Shown here in pieces: positions 27,762 through 35,851 of a stretch of 64,000 nt of DNA. This DNA is from Ruminococcus sp. AF41-9 (GTDB lineage Bacteria > Bacillota > Clostridia > Lachnospirales > Lachnospiraceae), in contig NZ_QUDO01000014.1 in the NCBI RefSeq assembly GCF_003477525.1, forward strand, positions 23,863 through 87,862. Direction: 5' to 3'. The notes under the pieces are model-generated. The model was not told the DNA's origin and searched no databases. It saw nothing but the letters and a program-made list of their open reading frames with translations. The translations under genes were made by a program, and so were the position numbers. Positions within the stretch are counted from its first letter, which is position 1; each line of letters opens with the position of its first letter.

Positions 27762-28703
27762 TTAGAAATCCAGTTCTTTCAGATAACGTCCCAGCGCATC
27801 CTGCCAGGTTGGAAGAGGGGTGAAGCCATTGGCTGTCAGTTTGCTCTTGTCCAGACGGCTGTTGAATGGTCTGGCTGCCTTGGAAGCACCATATTCAGCA
27901 GTTGTGACGGAGTTGACTGCCATGTTTTCCGGGAGATATTCCGGGTGTCCCATGGCAGCAGCCTGACGGAAGATCTCTTTTGTGAAATCATACCAGCTGA
28001 TATAGCCGCCCTCGTTGGTTGCGTGATAGTAACCGTATTTCTCTGTCTCGATCATATCAACCAGCAGTCTTGCCAGGTCATAGGTATAAGTTGGGGTACC
28101 GATCTGATCGTTTACTACGGAAAGGGTGTCGTGTGTTTTTCCGAGATTGATCATGGTCTTGATAAAGTTTTTGCCGTTTTTTCCGAATACCCATGCGATA
28201 CGGACGATAAAGAACTTATCTACGGTACCGGAGACAGCAAGTTCACCGTCCAGTTTTGTCTGACCATAGACATTTAATGGTTTGTAATCTTTGCAGTCCG
28301 GCTCCCACGGAGTGGTTCCCTGGCCGTCAAATACATAGTCAGTGGAGAGGTACAGCATCTTGATGTCAAGTTCTTTGCAGACATCTGCGATATTCTGGGT
28401 TCCGGTTACATTTACCAGACGGACCTTCGGCTGATTTTCCTCATCTTCAGCAGCGTCTACGGCTGTCCATGCAGCACAGTGAACGACTGCATCGACATTT
28501 GCCTCTTTGATGACTTTTTCCACAGAAGCTTTGTCTGTGATATCCATCTGTACATAAGGCATTGTGGTAACGGCAGTACCGTCAGCGATTCCGCTGTAGG
28601 AAGGAGCGATGTCACTTCCCACACCTTCATAGCCGCGTTTTGCAAGTTCATTCATAACATCATGTCCGAGCTGGCCGCCTACACCTGTTACAAAAACTCT
28701 CAT
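27762..28703 (-). CDS. rfbD: dTDP-4-dehydrorhamnose reductase
   Basis: Reduces dTDP-4-keto-rhamnose to dTDP-L-rhamnose with NAD(P)H, the last step of the rhamnose donor pathway. The 313-residue SDR protein begins MRVFVTGVGGQLGHDVMNEL (GxxGxLG nucleotide loop), has VVHCAAWTAVDAAEDEE and STDYVFDGQG, and the catalytic YxxxK in NVYGQTKLDGE. RIAWVFGKNGKNF and a C-terminal RPFNSRLDKSKL are also typical. It is slightly longer than the usual 280-300 residues. It starts 3 bp after rfbB on the minus strand. Confidence 0.95.
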   Translation of the reverse strand: MRVFVTGVGGQLGHDVMNELAKRGYEGVGSDIAPSYSGIADGTAVTTMPYVQMDITDKASVEKVIKEANVDAVVHCAAWTAVDAAEDEENQPKVRLVNVTGTQNIADVCKELDIKMLYLSTDYVFDGQGTTPWEPDCKDYKPLNVYGQTKLDGELAVSGTVDKFFIVRIAWVFGKNGKNFIKTMINLGKTHDTLSVVNDQIGTPTYTYDLARLLVDMIETEKYGYYHATNEGGYISWYDFTKEIFRQAAAMGHPEYLPENMAVNSVTTAEYGASKAARPFNSRLDKSKLTANGFTPLPTWQDALGRYLKELDF

Positions 28704-28706
28704 AAT

Positions 28707-29734
28707 TTATGCCTCCCCGCGGTGTGCGTACATTTTTTCATAGTAGTTCTGGTATTCGCCGGAGATGATAGTTTCCCACCATTCCCTGTTTTCCAGATAC
28801 CATTTGATTGTTTTCTTGATACCGTCTGCAAATTTGGTTTCCGGTAACCATCCAAGTTCGTTGTGGATCTTGGTAGGGTCGATCGCATAACGCATATCAT
28901 GGCCTTTACGGTCTGCAACGTATGTGATCAGGCTTTCCGGTTTGCCAAGTTCTTTGCAGATGATCTTAACGATATCAATGTTTGTCATTTCATTGTGTCC
29001 GCCTACATTGTAAACTTCGCCTACACGTCCTTTGTGGATGATCAGATCAATGGCACGGCAGTGGTCTTCTACATAGAGCCAGTCACGAACATTTTCACCT
29101 GTTCCGTATACCGGAAGTGGTTTGTCATTTAATGCATTGGCGATCATTAACGGGATCAGTTTTTCCGGGAAATGATATGGGCCGTAGTTGTTGGAGCAGC
29201 GGCTGATGGATACAGGCAGTCCGTAAGTTCTGTGGTAAGCAAGTACCAGAAGGTCGGCAGAAGCTTTGGAAGAGCTGTAAGGGCTGCTTGTGTGGATCGG
29301 AGTTTCCTCTGTGAAGAACAGGTCAGGTCTGTCTAACGGCAGATCTCCGTAACTTCATCAGTGGATACCTGATGGTAACGTTTGATTCCGTATTTGCGGC
29401 ATGCATCCATAAGGACAGCAGTACCGATGATATTTGTGGTAAGGAAAACTTCCGGGTTCTCGATGGAACGGTCTACGTGGCTCTCTGCTGCGAAGTTTAC
29501 AACCATGTCCGGATGTTCTTCTTCGAAAAGTTTGTAAACTGCTTCACGGTCTGTAATGCTTTCTTTTACAAAACGGAAATTCGGGTTGTCCATAACCGGT
29601 GCAAGAGTGGAAAGGTTTCCTGCATATGTCAGGCAGTCCAGACAGATAATACGATAGTCCGGGTATTTTTTTAACATGTGAAAAATAAAGTTACTTCCGA
29701 TAAATCCGGCACCGCCGGTTACGATAATGTTCAT
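28707..29734 (-). CDS. rfbB: dTDP-glucose 4,6-dehydratase, one frameshift
   Basis: Converts dTDP-glucose to dTDP-4-keto-6-deoxyglucose. The N-terminal part shows [21 protein letters not shown] and [15 protein letters not shown], then HQVSTDEV. Here the frame breaks: one base lost near 29351 (TTT read as TT on the minus strand) turns [15 protein letters not shown] into a short stop. The C-terminal part holds the catalytic tyrosine region [22 protein letters not shown], the ligand [19 protein letters not shown], and [12 protein letters not shown]. Repaired, the protein has 342 residues, the normal length. Order on the minus strand is rfbA, rfbB, rfbD. Confidence 0.93.
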
Positions 29735-29785
29735 TGAAATTCTCCTTTGATTTTATAAATTATAAATAATATAAGTATTCTGCTG

Positions 29786-29821
29786 TAATCTGTCATAGGC
29801 AGAACTGCCGACAGATTACAG
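29786..29821. other. Hairpin in the rfbA-rfbB gap
   Basis: ctgtaatctgtc (29786-29797) pairs perfectly with gacagattacag (29810-29821), a 12-bp stem. There is no T run on either side. The rfbA-rfbB gap is otherwise empty. Confidence 0.6.
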
Positions 29822-29868
29822 AGAAAAAAGTATTGTAGGCAAATGCTCAGAAGTTGATTCTGAATCAA

Positions 29869-30765
29869 TCAGTGAAGGATATCCAGATATTTGCCATCCA
29901 GAACGTCTTTCAGATACTGACCATACTGATTTTTCTTCAGTACTTCATAAACTTCCAGTACCTCTTCTTTTGTGATCCAGCCATTGAGATATGCAATCTC
30001 TTCCAGGCATCCGATCTTGCGGTGCTGGTGGCTTTCCATTGTTTTTACGAAATTGGTAGCTTCCACGAGGCTTTCATGTGTACCGGTATCCAGCCATGTG
30101 AATCCCTGGCCGAGAAGTTCTACGTTTAATTCACCTTTTTCCAGATAGATACGGTTGAGATCTGTGATCTCAAGTTCGCCTCTGGCACTTGGTTTCAGAT
30201 TTTTTGCATATTCTACAACGCGGTTGTCATAGAAGTATAAACCTGTTACGCAGTAATTGCTCTTTGGATGTTCCGGTTTTTCTTCGATAGAGATCGCTTT
30301 GCCTTCGTGGTCAAATTCTACGATACCGAATCTCTCCGGATCATCTACATAGTATCCGAATACAGTAGCACCTTCGCCGGATTCTGCGTTCTGTACGGCA
30401 GCTTTGAGTCTCTTCTTGAGACCATGTCCCGCGAAAATGTTGTCACCGAGAACCATGGCAACGGTATCATTGCCGATAAATTCCTCACCGATGATAAATG
30501 CCTGAGCAAGTCCGTCCGGGCTTGGCTGTACGGCATAGGTAAGATGAACACCAAACTGATGTCCGTCACCGAGAAGTTCCTCGAAACGAGGAGTATCCTG
30601 CGGAGTAGAGATGATCAGAATGTCACGGATTCCTGCATTCATCAGTACAGACATTGGATAGTAGATCATTGGTTTATCATAGATTGGCAGAAGCTGTTTG
30701 GATGTTACCATGGTAAGCGGGTAAAGGCGTGTGCCGGAACCGCCTGCTAAAATAATACCTTTCAT
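29869..30765 (-). CDS. rfbA: Glucose-1-phosphate thymidylyltransferase
   Basis: Makes dTDP-glucose from dTTP and glucose-1-phosphate, the first step toward dTDP-rhamnose. The 298-residue protein begins [18 protein letters not shown], the nucleotide-binding signature, followed by [33 protein letters not shown] [48 protein letters not shown] and [16 protein letters not shown]. Its leader is about 150 bases and contains element C copy 2; a MerR-type promoter precedes it. It is the first gene of rfbA-rfbB-rfbD; rfbC, the 3,5-epimerase gene, is absent from the cluster. Confidence 0.97.
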   Translation of the reverse strand: MKGIILAGGSGTRLYPLTMVTSKQLLPIYDKPMIYYPMSVLMNAGIRDILIISTPQDTPRFEELLGDGHQFGVHLTYAVQPSPDGLAQAFIIGEEFIGNDTVAMVLGDNIFAGHGLKKRLKAAVQNAESGEGATVFGYYVDDPERFGIVEFDHEGKAISIEEKPEHPKSNYCVTGLYFYDNRVVEYAKNLKPSARGELEITDLNRIYLEKGELNVELLGQGFTWLDTGTHESLVEATNFVKTMESHQHRKIGCLEEIAYLNGWITKEEVLEVYEVLKKNQYGQYLKDVLDGKYLDILH

Positions 30766-30798
30766 TGCGTATTCTCCTTTTTCATTTGAATATTGATA

Positions 30799-30858
30799 GT
30801 TACTGTTCGCTGGCAGTATCCCGTGAAGCGTATTACTGAGAACAGAGGGAACAGTAAC
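30799..30858. repeat. Inverted-repeat element C, copy 2 (60 bp), in the rfbA leader
   Basis: Arms gttactgttc (30799-30808) and gaacagtaac (30849-30858) enclose agtatcccgtgaagcgtatt and actgagaacagagg. Both ends and the AGTATCCCG and ACTGAGAAC blocks match copy 1 at 5997-6141. It would be transcribed as part of the rfbA 5' leader. Confidence 0.75.
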
Positions 30859-30915
30859 TGTTAACGGGTCGCTCTGGTATCTTACTGACAGGTACCAGTT
30901 TCATTTGGTAAACAT

Positions 30916-30946
30916 ATTATAAAAGGTGACCTAAGGTCACCTTCAA
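30916..30946 (-). promoter_or_regulatory. MerR-type promoter with 19-bp spacer and palindromic operator, upstream of rfbA
   Basis: On the minus strand: TTGAAG (30946-30941), a 19-bp spacer and TATAAT (30921-30916). The spacer is filled by a perfect palindrome, AAGGTGACC TTA GGTCACCTT (30923-30943, 9-bp arms). Overlong 19-bp spacers with a central palindrome are the known hallmark of promoters activated by MerR-family proteins, and a MerR-type gene ends 30 bp upstream. The same hairpin, followed by TTTT, could instead be the terminator of that gene; both functions may coexist. Confidence 0.65.
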
Positions 30947-30975
30947 GTACTTTTTACAAAAATTTTAAATTTTGG

Positions 30976-32157
30976 TTATTTTTCACAAAGAAAAATACCG
31001 GCATCCTTGGTGATATGGAATCCACCTTTCACTTTCCGGGAGACAAATCCACGGAAATCGGTATATTTGTCCAGAAGGTACTGATTCTGATTTCCATGGC
31101 AGGAAAGGATGTAGGAGATCAACGGTTCTGCGTCCGGTACAAGAAGGGAGTCTTCATAGGATTCCCAGGTAATGCCGGAAAAATACGGAGTAAGGATCTG
31201 TGCCCCGTTTTCTCTTCCAAAACGTTCATAGAGCCGGTCTGCGGACAGAACGATACGGTTGTCAAAATCCTGGACAAGCTGGCTGACTTCCTGCATATGG
31301 CGGCTTCCATAAGTGCTGCACACAAGTCTGCCGCCGGGAATCAGTACCCGTCTGATTTCACGGCAGACGGTTGGAATATCTTCGCAGTAGAAAAGAAGAT
31401 GATTAGCGATCACGAGATCAAAAGAAGCATCCGGATACGGAATGTCTGCACAGTTAAAAACTTCAAAAGAAAATCGTTCATCTTTCCGGCCGATGGCACG
31501 TCTGGCATCGCGGAGCATTCCTGAGGAGAGATCCGAAAGTGTCACGGAGATCTTTCGGGGAAGATACCGGATATTCTGTGTCCATAAAGCACCGTCTCCG
31601 CATCCAAGTTCCAGAATCTTCATACCGGAACGGATCTGGCATTTTTCATAAATCCAGGGAAACCATCCCTGCTGATTCTGAGAGTACAGGCTGTGGAGAT
31701 TGATACGGGAGGAAATGTTGGAAGCGTTCTGGTACTGGTTTTTCATGCTCTTTTCCATTCCTGTCAGGTGAATCAGGTCCAGCATCTGACTCCAGTCAAT
31801 CGCATGGCGGGAACGGATGGCTTCTGTGGTATCCTGGATGGCTTTTTCCACAAGCTGCATCTGTTCGATTCGGTCACGCACCAGTTTGAGCTGAATATTC
31901 AGGGAATTTTCCATAAAGTGATAATCCGAATCATCAATGGTCATTTCCCGGATATCATCCAGAGAAAAACCAAGATATTTCAGAAGGAGGATCTGGGAAA
32001 GTCTGGCGAAATCCTCATCTGTATAAAAACGTGCCCCTGATTCTGTTACATAGGAAGGTTTCAGAATATCCTGTTTATCATAATAGCGGATGGTGCGGAG
32101 CGTCACATGAGCCATCCGCGCAAATTCGCCGGAGGAGTAATAGCCGTCTTTGTTCAT
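30976..32157 (-). CDS. MerR-family regulator fused to a SAM-dependent methyltransferase
   Basis: A two-domain protein of 393 residues. Residues 6-75 are a MerR winged helix (YYSSGEFARMAHVTLRTIRYYDKQDIL, then ARFYTDEDFARLSQILLLKYLGFSLDDI). Residues about 80-118 form the dimerisation coiled coil. From about residue 165 a class I methyltransferase follows: motif I ILELGCGDG (181-189), an acidic SDLSSGML, motif IV FDLVIANHLLFY, and EIRRVLIPGGRLVCSTYG. The normal MerR effector domain is thus replaced by a methyltransferase. The ATG at 32157 has TTAGGAAT upstream; the longer open frame starts in low-quality upstream sequence. It lies just upstream of rfbABD on the same strand and may control it. 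Confidence 0.88.
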   Translation of the reverse strand: MNKDGYYSSGEFARMAHVTLRTIRYYDKQDILKPSYVTESGARFYTDEDFARLSQILLLKYLGFSLDDIREMTIDDSDYHFMENSLNIQLKLVRDRIEQMQLVEKAIQDTTEAIRSRHAIDWSQMLDLIHLTGMEKSMKNQYQNASNISSRINLHSLYSQNQQGWFPWIYEKCQIRSGMKILELGCGDGALWTQNIRYLPRKISVTLSDLSSGMLRDARRAIGRKDERFSFEVFNCADIPYPDASFDLVIANHLLFYCEDIPTVCREIRRVLIPGGRLVCSTYGSRHMQEVSQLVQDFDNRIVLSADRLYERFGRENGAQILTPYFSGITWESYEDSLLVPDAEPLISYILSCHGNQNQYLLDKYTDFRGFVSRKVKGGFHITKDAGIFLCEK

Positions 32158-32548
32158 AAATAAATTCCTAAATAAATCCTTTCTTAATATTACGAAAATG
32201 TCATGAAAAGATGTCAGCGATGTCAGCGTTAAGAGTTTGCCCCTGAACTGATATCTGTGAAGAGTTACGCTGCTAAAGCAGTTCACGTAATTCTTATCGT
32301 GAAAATATTATAGCATAAAACTGCGGGAATGCTTGTTATTTTATTTTACCTGTGCTATAGTAGAAAAAAGTTGTTATCACTTCAAGGTCAGAATCCGCGG
32401 AGGCTTTGAATGTATTTGCTGCTGAATATAAAGCAGACAGTGACACAGACTTTTCTCACAAATCATAATCCGGCAGTTCTGCCAGAATTTTTCCAAAATA
32501 CAATATAATAAAGAGAACAGTAAAAAGTGCAGGAACAGGAGGACCCTG
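32158..32548. other. Intergenic region between the MerR fusion and DUF3825 genes
   Basis: A 391-bp divergent gap without a plausible gene. It holds a minus-strand TATAAT box near 32313-32318 and a plus-strand CTATAGT near 32355; a second plus-strand TATAAT lies near 32504, close to the DUF3825 gene. No clear palindrome or structured leader was found. Confidence 0.4.
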
Positions 32549-33295
32549 ATGAATTTATTTGATTTTACCTACTGTGGCGACTATAACCGTCAGATTCAGA
32601 ATCTGGCAAGGATGGTCCCGGAACGGTGGAGTTTTTCTGACACAGCAGATAATGGAATCCTGAAAGGATATCTGGAACACACATTTAAACGCCTCTATGA
32701 GGAGAAGAAGGTATGGGAAAAAGAAAATTATGCGATTTTTAATACAGGACTCTTTAATTGCTATTATCAGCCAATCTATGCCTATTTTATTCCCAATCTG
32801 GTTCCGGACAGGCAGTCATGGTTTCTGGATGGATTTTACACGGAGTACTATTTATTAAAGGAAGGAATTACCAGCCTGCCGGAGAAGGCAAGCTATGTGG
32901 AAAATCCTTCAGATCTGGTATTTGACACGAATCTGCCGGTGATTCCCCAGTATGACCATATTTTCGGAGATGAGGAGAATGCGGCACGTCTGCCAAAAGA
33001 GGTGAGGGAGAGCAGTATGCGGCTCCAGCTTTTTGACGGAGCACTCAGGCAGACCAGAAGAATGCTGGAAGCAGATTACAGAACTGCAATCCCGCAGTAT
33101 TACAACCATTCGATTCAGCTTCTGATCCCTATCTGCCTGCGGCATCCCGGACGACCGGATCTGGCACTTGCCTGCATGAAAACAGCAGATGGAAGTAAAT
33201 ATCTGGGACGCACCTGCCTGACTTTGCGCATGGCATATCACAATGCAAGACTGCTGGCGAGAGTGGAGAAAAGCTGGCTGATGGCATCTTACTGA
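32549..33295 (+). CDS. DUF3825 domain protein
   Basis: A 248-residue cytoplasmic protein; I recognise the DUF3825 pattern, whose function is unknown. Visible features are YAIFNTGLFNCYYQPIYAYF, VPDRQSWFLDGFYTEYYLL, DLVFDTNLPVIPQYDHIF, PQYYNHSIQLLIPICL and a C-terminal YLGRTCLTLRMAYHNARLL, all rich in aromatic residues. In other bacteria this domain often follows RNA-binding or nucleoside-diphosphate-linked modules; here it is alone. AACAGGAGGACC precedes the ATG. A 15-bp tandem repeat lies downstream. Confidence 0.75.
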   Translation: MNLFDFTYCGDYNRQIQNLARMVPERWSFSDTADNGILKGYLEHTFKRLYEEKKVWEKENYAIFNTGLFNCYYQPIYAYFIPNLVPDRQSWFLDGFYTEYYLLKEGITSLPEKASYVENPSDLVFDTNLPVIPQYDHIFGDEENAARLPKEVRESSMRLQLFDGALRQTRRMLEADYRTAIPQYYNHSIQLLIPICLRHPGRPDLALACMKTADGSKYLGRTCLTLRMAYHNARLLARVEKSWLMASY

Positions 33296-33371
33296 GTGTA
33301 TGGGTGTTATGGGTGTATGGGACGGGATTGCGATGATTGACAGCAGGATCCTGAGGGATATGATAAAGACT

Positions 33372-33476
33372 CGGGATTCTGTGGTTCGGGATTCTGTGGT
33401 TCGGGATTCTATGATTTAGGATTCTGTGGTCCAGGGTTCTGTGATTCAGGATTCTACGCTTCAGGATTCTATGGAA
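33372..33476. repeat. 15-bp minisatellite, seven units
   Basis: Seven consecutive 15-bp units of the form CRGGATTCTRTGGTT, starting at 33372, with no indels. The first two are identical and the others differ by one to four bases. It lies between the DUF3825 stop (33295) and the acyltransferase ATG (33535). Because the period is a multiple of three, one plus-strand frame stays open and reads SGFCG-type pentapeptides, but no start codon precedes them. Confidence 0.88.
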
Positions 33477-33534
33477 TGGTTGCAGGTAAAAAGCGACAGA
33501 AATCATAAAAATATAGGATACAGGTGAGAAATCG

Positions 33535-34752
33535 ATGAGAAACAAAAATCTGGATGCTGTGAAAGCGGTAGCAGCCTGCTTTGTAGTGTTCATACATGTG
33601 GGATTTCCGGGAGAAACAGGACAGATCATAAAGGTGATTGCCAGATTTGCAGTTCCGTTTTTCTTTATGATATCCGGTTATTTCTGCTATTATGCTGAGA
33701 AAAGTCGGGGAGTAAACTGCTGCGATGCAAAGAGATATGATGTAAAGCACGGGAATGCGAAGAACTCTGATGAAAAAAAGAAAAAAAATATTACAGACAA
33801 AATAATTTTAAAAATATGTCATATTCTACGCTTGTTTCTGATTGCAGTGCTTTTTTACATTATCTGGGAAGTTTTGATGACAGGAATAGAGGAAAAAAGT
33901 ATTTTTTCCCGGATGCAGGAAGCTGTTGAAAGCCAGCATATAAAAGAATTTATAAGATATAACAGCACTTCGCAGATCAGAGCCCATCTCTGGTTCCTTC
34001 CGGCATTGCTGTACTGTTATGTTCTGGATTACTTTATTGAGAAGTTTCATCTGAGAAAACTGGCTTATGCGTGTATTCCGGTTCTGCTTGGCATTTTATT
34101 ATGGAGAGCTGAAATATGCAGGATGTATGGCGGATTTTACCATACCATGGAGTATCGCAATTATCTGTACACAGGAATGCCTTTCTATCTTCTGGGACAG
34201 ATGATCCACGAATGTCAAGGAAAATGGAGACAGGAAGGAAAGATATTGCCAGCAGGAATTGTGGTGGGGGCTGTAATCAGCATAGGAGAATATCACTGGC
34301 AGGATGCGAGAGAGATTTATGTGGGGACCTGTGTGATGTTGATCTGTCTGTTTGTTTTTATTATTTTGTCTGGCGGACAGAGAAAATCTGGTACAGAAAC
34401 AGAAGATGATGCAGACAGAATCAATAGATCAGAGGAAGCAGATATGGGTGTTGCGACAATAAGTCGTATATATATCTCTGGAATTTGGAAAAAGGCAGAG
34501 CAGATATTGATGAAAACAGGAGAAAAATATGCATTTGTCCTGTACCTGTGCCACCCGGCAGTGGCAGACTGTGTGAAACTACTGGCAGATTTTCTGAAAG
34601 TCAGTGATAATATGCTCTACCGTTGGACAAGACCGCTGCTTGTACTGGGAATCACGGTTACTTTTATATTTTTTGTGGATTTTCTCCGATGCAGATTCTG
34701 TTCATCAGGAGAAAAATGTGGTATAGTAATCAGCAAACCCTACAGAAAATAG
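33535..34752 (+). CDS. Acyltransferase family 3 membrane protein
   Basis: A 405-residue integral membrane protein with about ten hydrophobic segments. The start RNKNLDAVKAVAACFVVFIHVGF is the typical first helix of acyltransferase-3 (OafA/WecH/NodX) proteins, including the conserved histidine in FIHVGF. FAVPFFFMISGYFCYY and RAHLWFLPALLYCYVLDYF are also family marks. It may acetylate a cell-surface sugar; the substrate is unknown. A hydrophilic, Lys/Asp-rich loop (about residues 60-85) looks like an insertion. A gene for a single-pass membrane protein follows 30 bp later. Confidence 0.88.
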   Translation: MRNKNLDAVKAVAACFVVFIHVGFPGETGQIIKVIARFAVPFFFMISGYFCYYAEKSRGVNCCDAKRYDVKHGNAKNSDEKKKKNITDKIILKICHILRLFLIAVLFYIIWEVLMTGIEEKSIFSRMQEAVESQHIKEFIRYNSTSQIRAHLWFLPALLYCYVLDYFIEKFHLRKLAYACIPVLLGILLWRAEICRMYGGFYHTMEYRNYLYTGMPFYLLGQMIHECQGKWRQEGKILPAGIVVGAVISIGEYHWQDAREIYVGTCVMLICLFVFIILSGGQRKSGTETEDDADRINRSEEADMGVATISRIYISGIWKKAEQILMKTGEKYAFVLYLCHPAVADCVKLLADFLKVSDNMLYRWTRPLLVLGITVTFIFFVDFLRCRFCSSGEKCGIVISKPYRK

Positions 34753-34782
34753 AGTGATACAAAAAAGTGCAAAGGAGAAACA

Positions 34783-35529
34783 ATGGCAGAACAGAATCAG
34801 GACAGAGGACAGAGGGAGAAGAAAGGAAATGCGACAGTGCAGCATGACGAAAGTGTGCTGAATCCGGAGATCAAGAATGAGTCGGATCTGTCGAAGAAGG
34901 AACGACGCCTGATTGAAAAGGAAAAGTTAAAAGGAATGGGCATGGGAAAGAGGCTGGAATACATCTGGATGTATTATAAGCCGGTGATCTTCGGAATGAT
35001 CGCAGCGATTGCCCTTGTATTTGCAGCCAAAGATTATTGTGAACAGGCAAAGATCAAGTCTGTGTTTTCCATAACGGTTGTAAATTCTTTTGGAAATGAC
35101 ACGGATGCACTGGAAGAAGAGATCAGGGAGAATCTTGGCTACGGAGACGACCCTTACAGCAAAGTGGATATTGGTGTAAACCTTACGACCAATGCAGACG
35201 GAGACGAGTTTGACTATTCTGCACAGATGGCTTATGTCGCACAGGTTCAGGCTGGAAGCATAGACGTGATGGTCATGCCGGAAGCACTTTATACAAATCT
35301 GAATCAGAATGAGCCGTTTACAGATCTGGAAGAACTTCTGGGAGAGGATACCTTCGCATCTTTCGGTACACAGACGGATAAGACGCATATTACTCTGACA
35401 GACAGTGAGCTTGCAGAGAAACTGGGAGTAAATTATGAGCCGATGTGTATCGCCGTACCTGTGACAGCACCGGATCAGGAGAATGCGGTGAAATGGATTG
35501 AGAGTTATTGTACAGGAAATGAACCGTAA
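34783..35529 (+). CDS. Single-pass membrane protein of unknown function
   Basis: A 248-residue protein I do not recognise. The first 55 residues are hydrophilic and highly charged, one membrane helix follows (about residues 66-82, YKPVIFGMIAAIALVFA), and the rest is an acidic domain predicted outside the cell (FSITVVNSFGNDTDALEEE, then IDVMVMPEALYTNLNQNEP and FTDLEELLGEDTF). The outside part resembles the C-terminal lobe of a type 1 substrate-binding protein by its alternating pattern, but this is only an impression. CAAAGGAGAAACA precedes the ATG. It probably shares a transcript with the acyltransferase. Confidence 0.65.
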   Translation: MAEQNQDRGQREKKGNATVQHDESVLNPEIKNESDLSKKERRLIEKEKLKGMGMGKRLEYIWMYYKPVIFGMIAAIALVFAAKDYCEQAKIKSVFSITVVNSFGNDTDALEEEIRENLGYGDDPYSKVDIGVNLTTNADGDEFDYSAQMAYVAQVQAGSIDVMVMPEALYTNLNQNEPFTDLEELLGEDTFASFGTQTDKTHITLTDSELAEKLGVNYEPMCIAVPVTAPDQENAVKWIESYCTGNEP

Positions 35530-35634
35530 CAGATATCTGTAAGCTGTGCTGTTTCCGGAAAGATGACAGATTATCGGGCACGGGGGAACCGTAACAATGA
35601 CAGAATGCTGCCTGCCGGTTCCGAAAAACCGGAC

Positions 35635-35684
35635 TTGACAGATAATTGTAATTTATGATATGTTTATCACACCAAAACTGGTGT
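35635..35684 (+). promoter_or_regulatory. Promoter with an operator-like palindrome upstream of a MATE gene
   Basis: TTGACA at 35635-35640 and TATGTT at 35659-35664 (18-bp spacer) are followed by ACACCAAAACTGGTGT (35669-35684, 6-bp arms) at the expected transcription start. The position suits a repressor operator; the regulator is not adjacent. Confidence 0.45.
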
Positions 35685-35721
35685 GGATTTTTCAGTCTCT
35701 GTAAAGAACAGAAACTTTTTT

Positions 35722-35773
35722 CGCCACACAATTATCGTACAGAACTGTGCTGATGATTGTGTGGTGTTTTTTT
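35722..35773 (+). terminator. Terminator in the leader of the first MATE gene
   Basis: cgccacacaattatc pairs with gatgattgtgtggtg, then TTTTTTT. It lies between the TTGACA promoter and the MATE start, so it may be an attenuator rather than the end of the preceding operon. Confidence 0.75.
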
Positions 35774-35851
35774 GCGCCGAATAAAAGGTAATGAAATAAC
35801 AGTAACGAAAAAACAACGAAAAGAACTTATAAAAGAAGGAGGCGATAACAC

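Noticed and set aside
33372..33476. CRISPR array
   Set aside because: Units are 15 bp without spacers, and no cas genes are present.
33129..33629. Minus-strand open frame with HRIPN-type repeats
   Set aside because: It covers a tandem DNA repeat and the ends of two real genes; there is no ribosome site, and the repeats simply translate the minisatellite.
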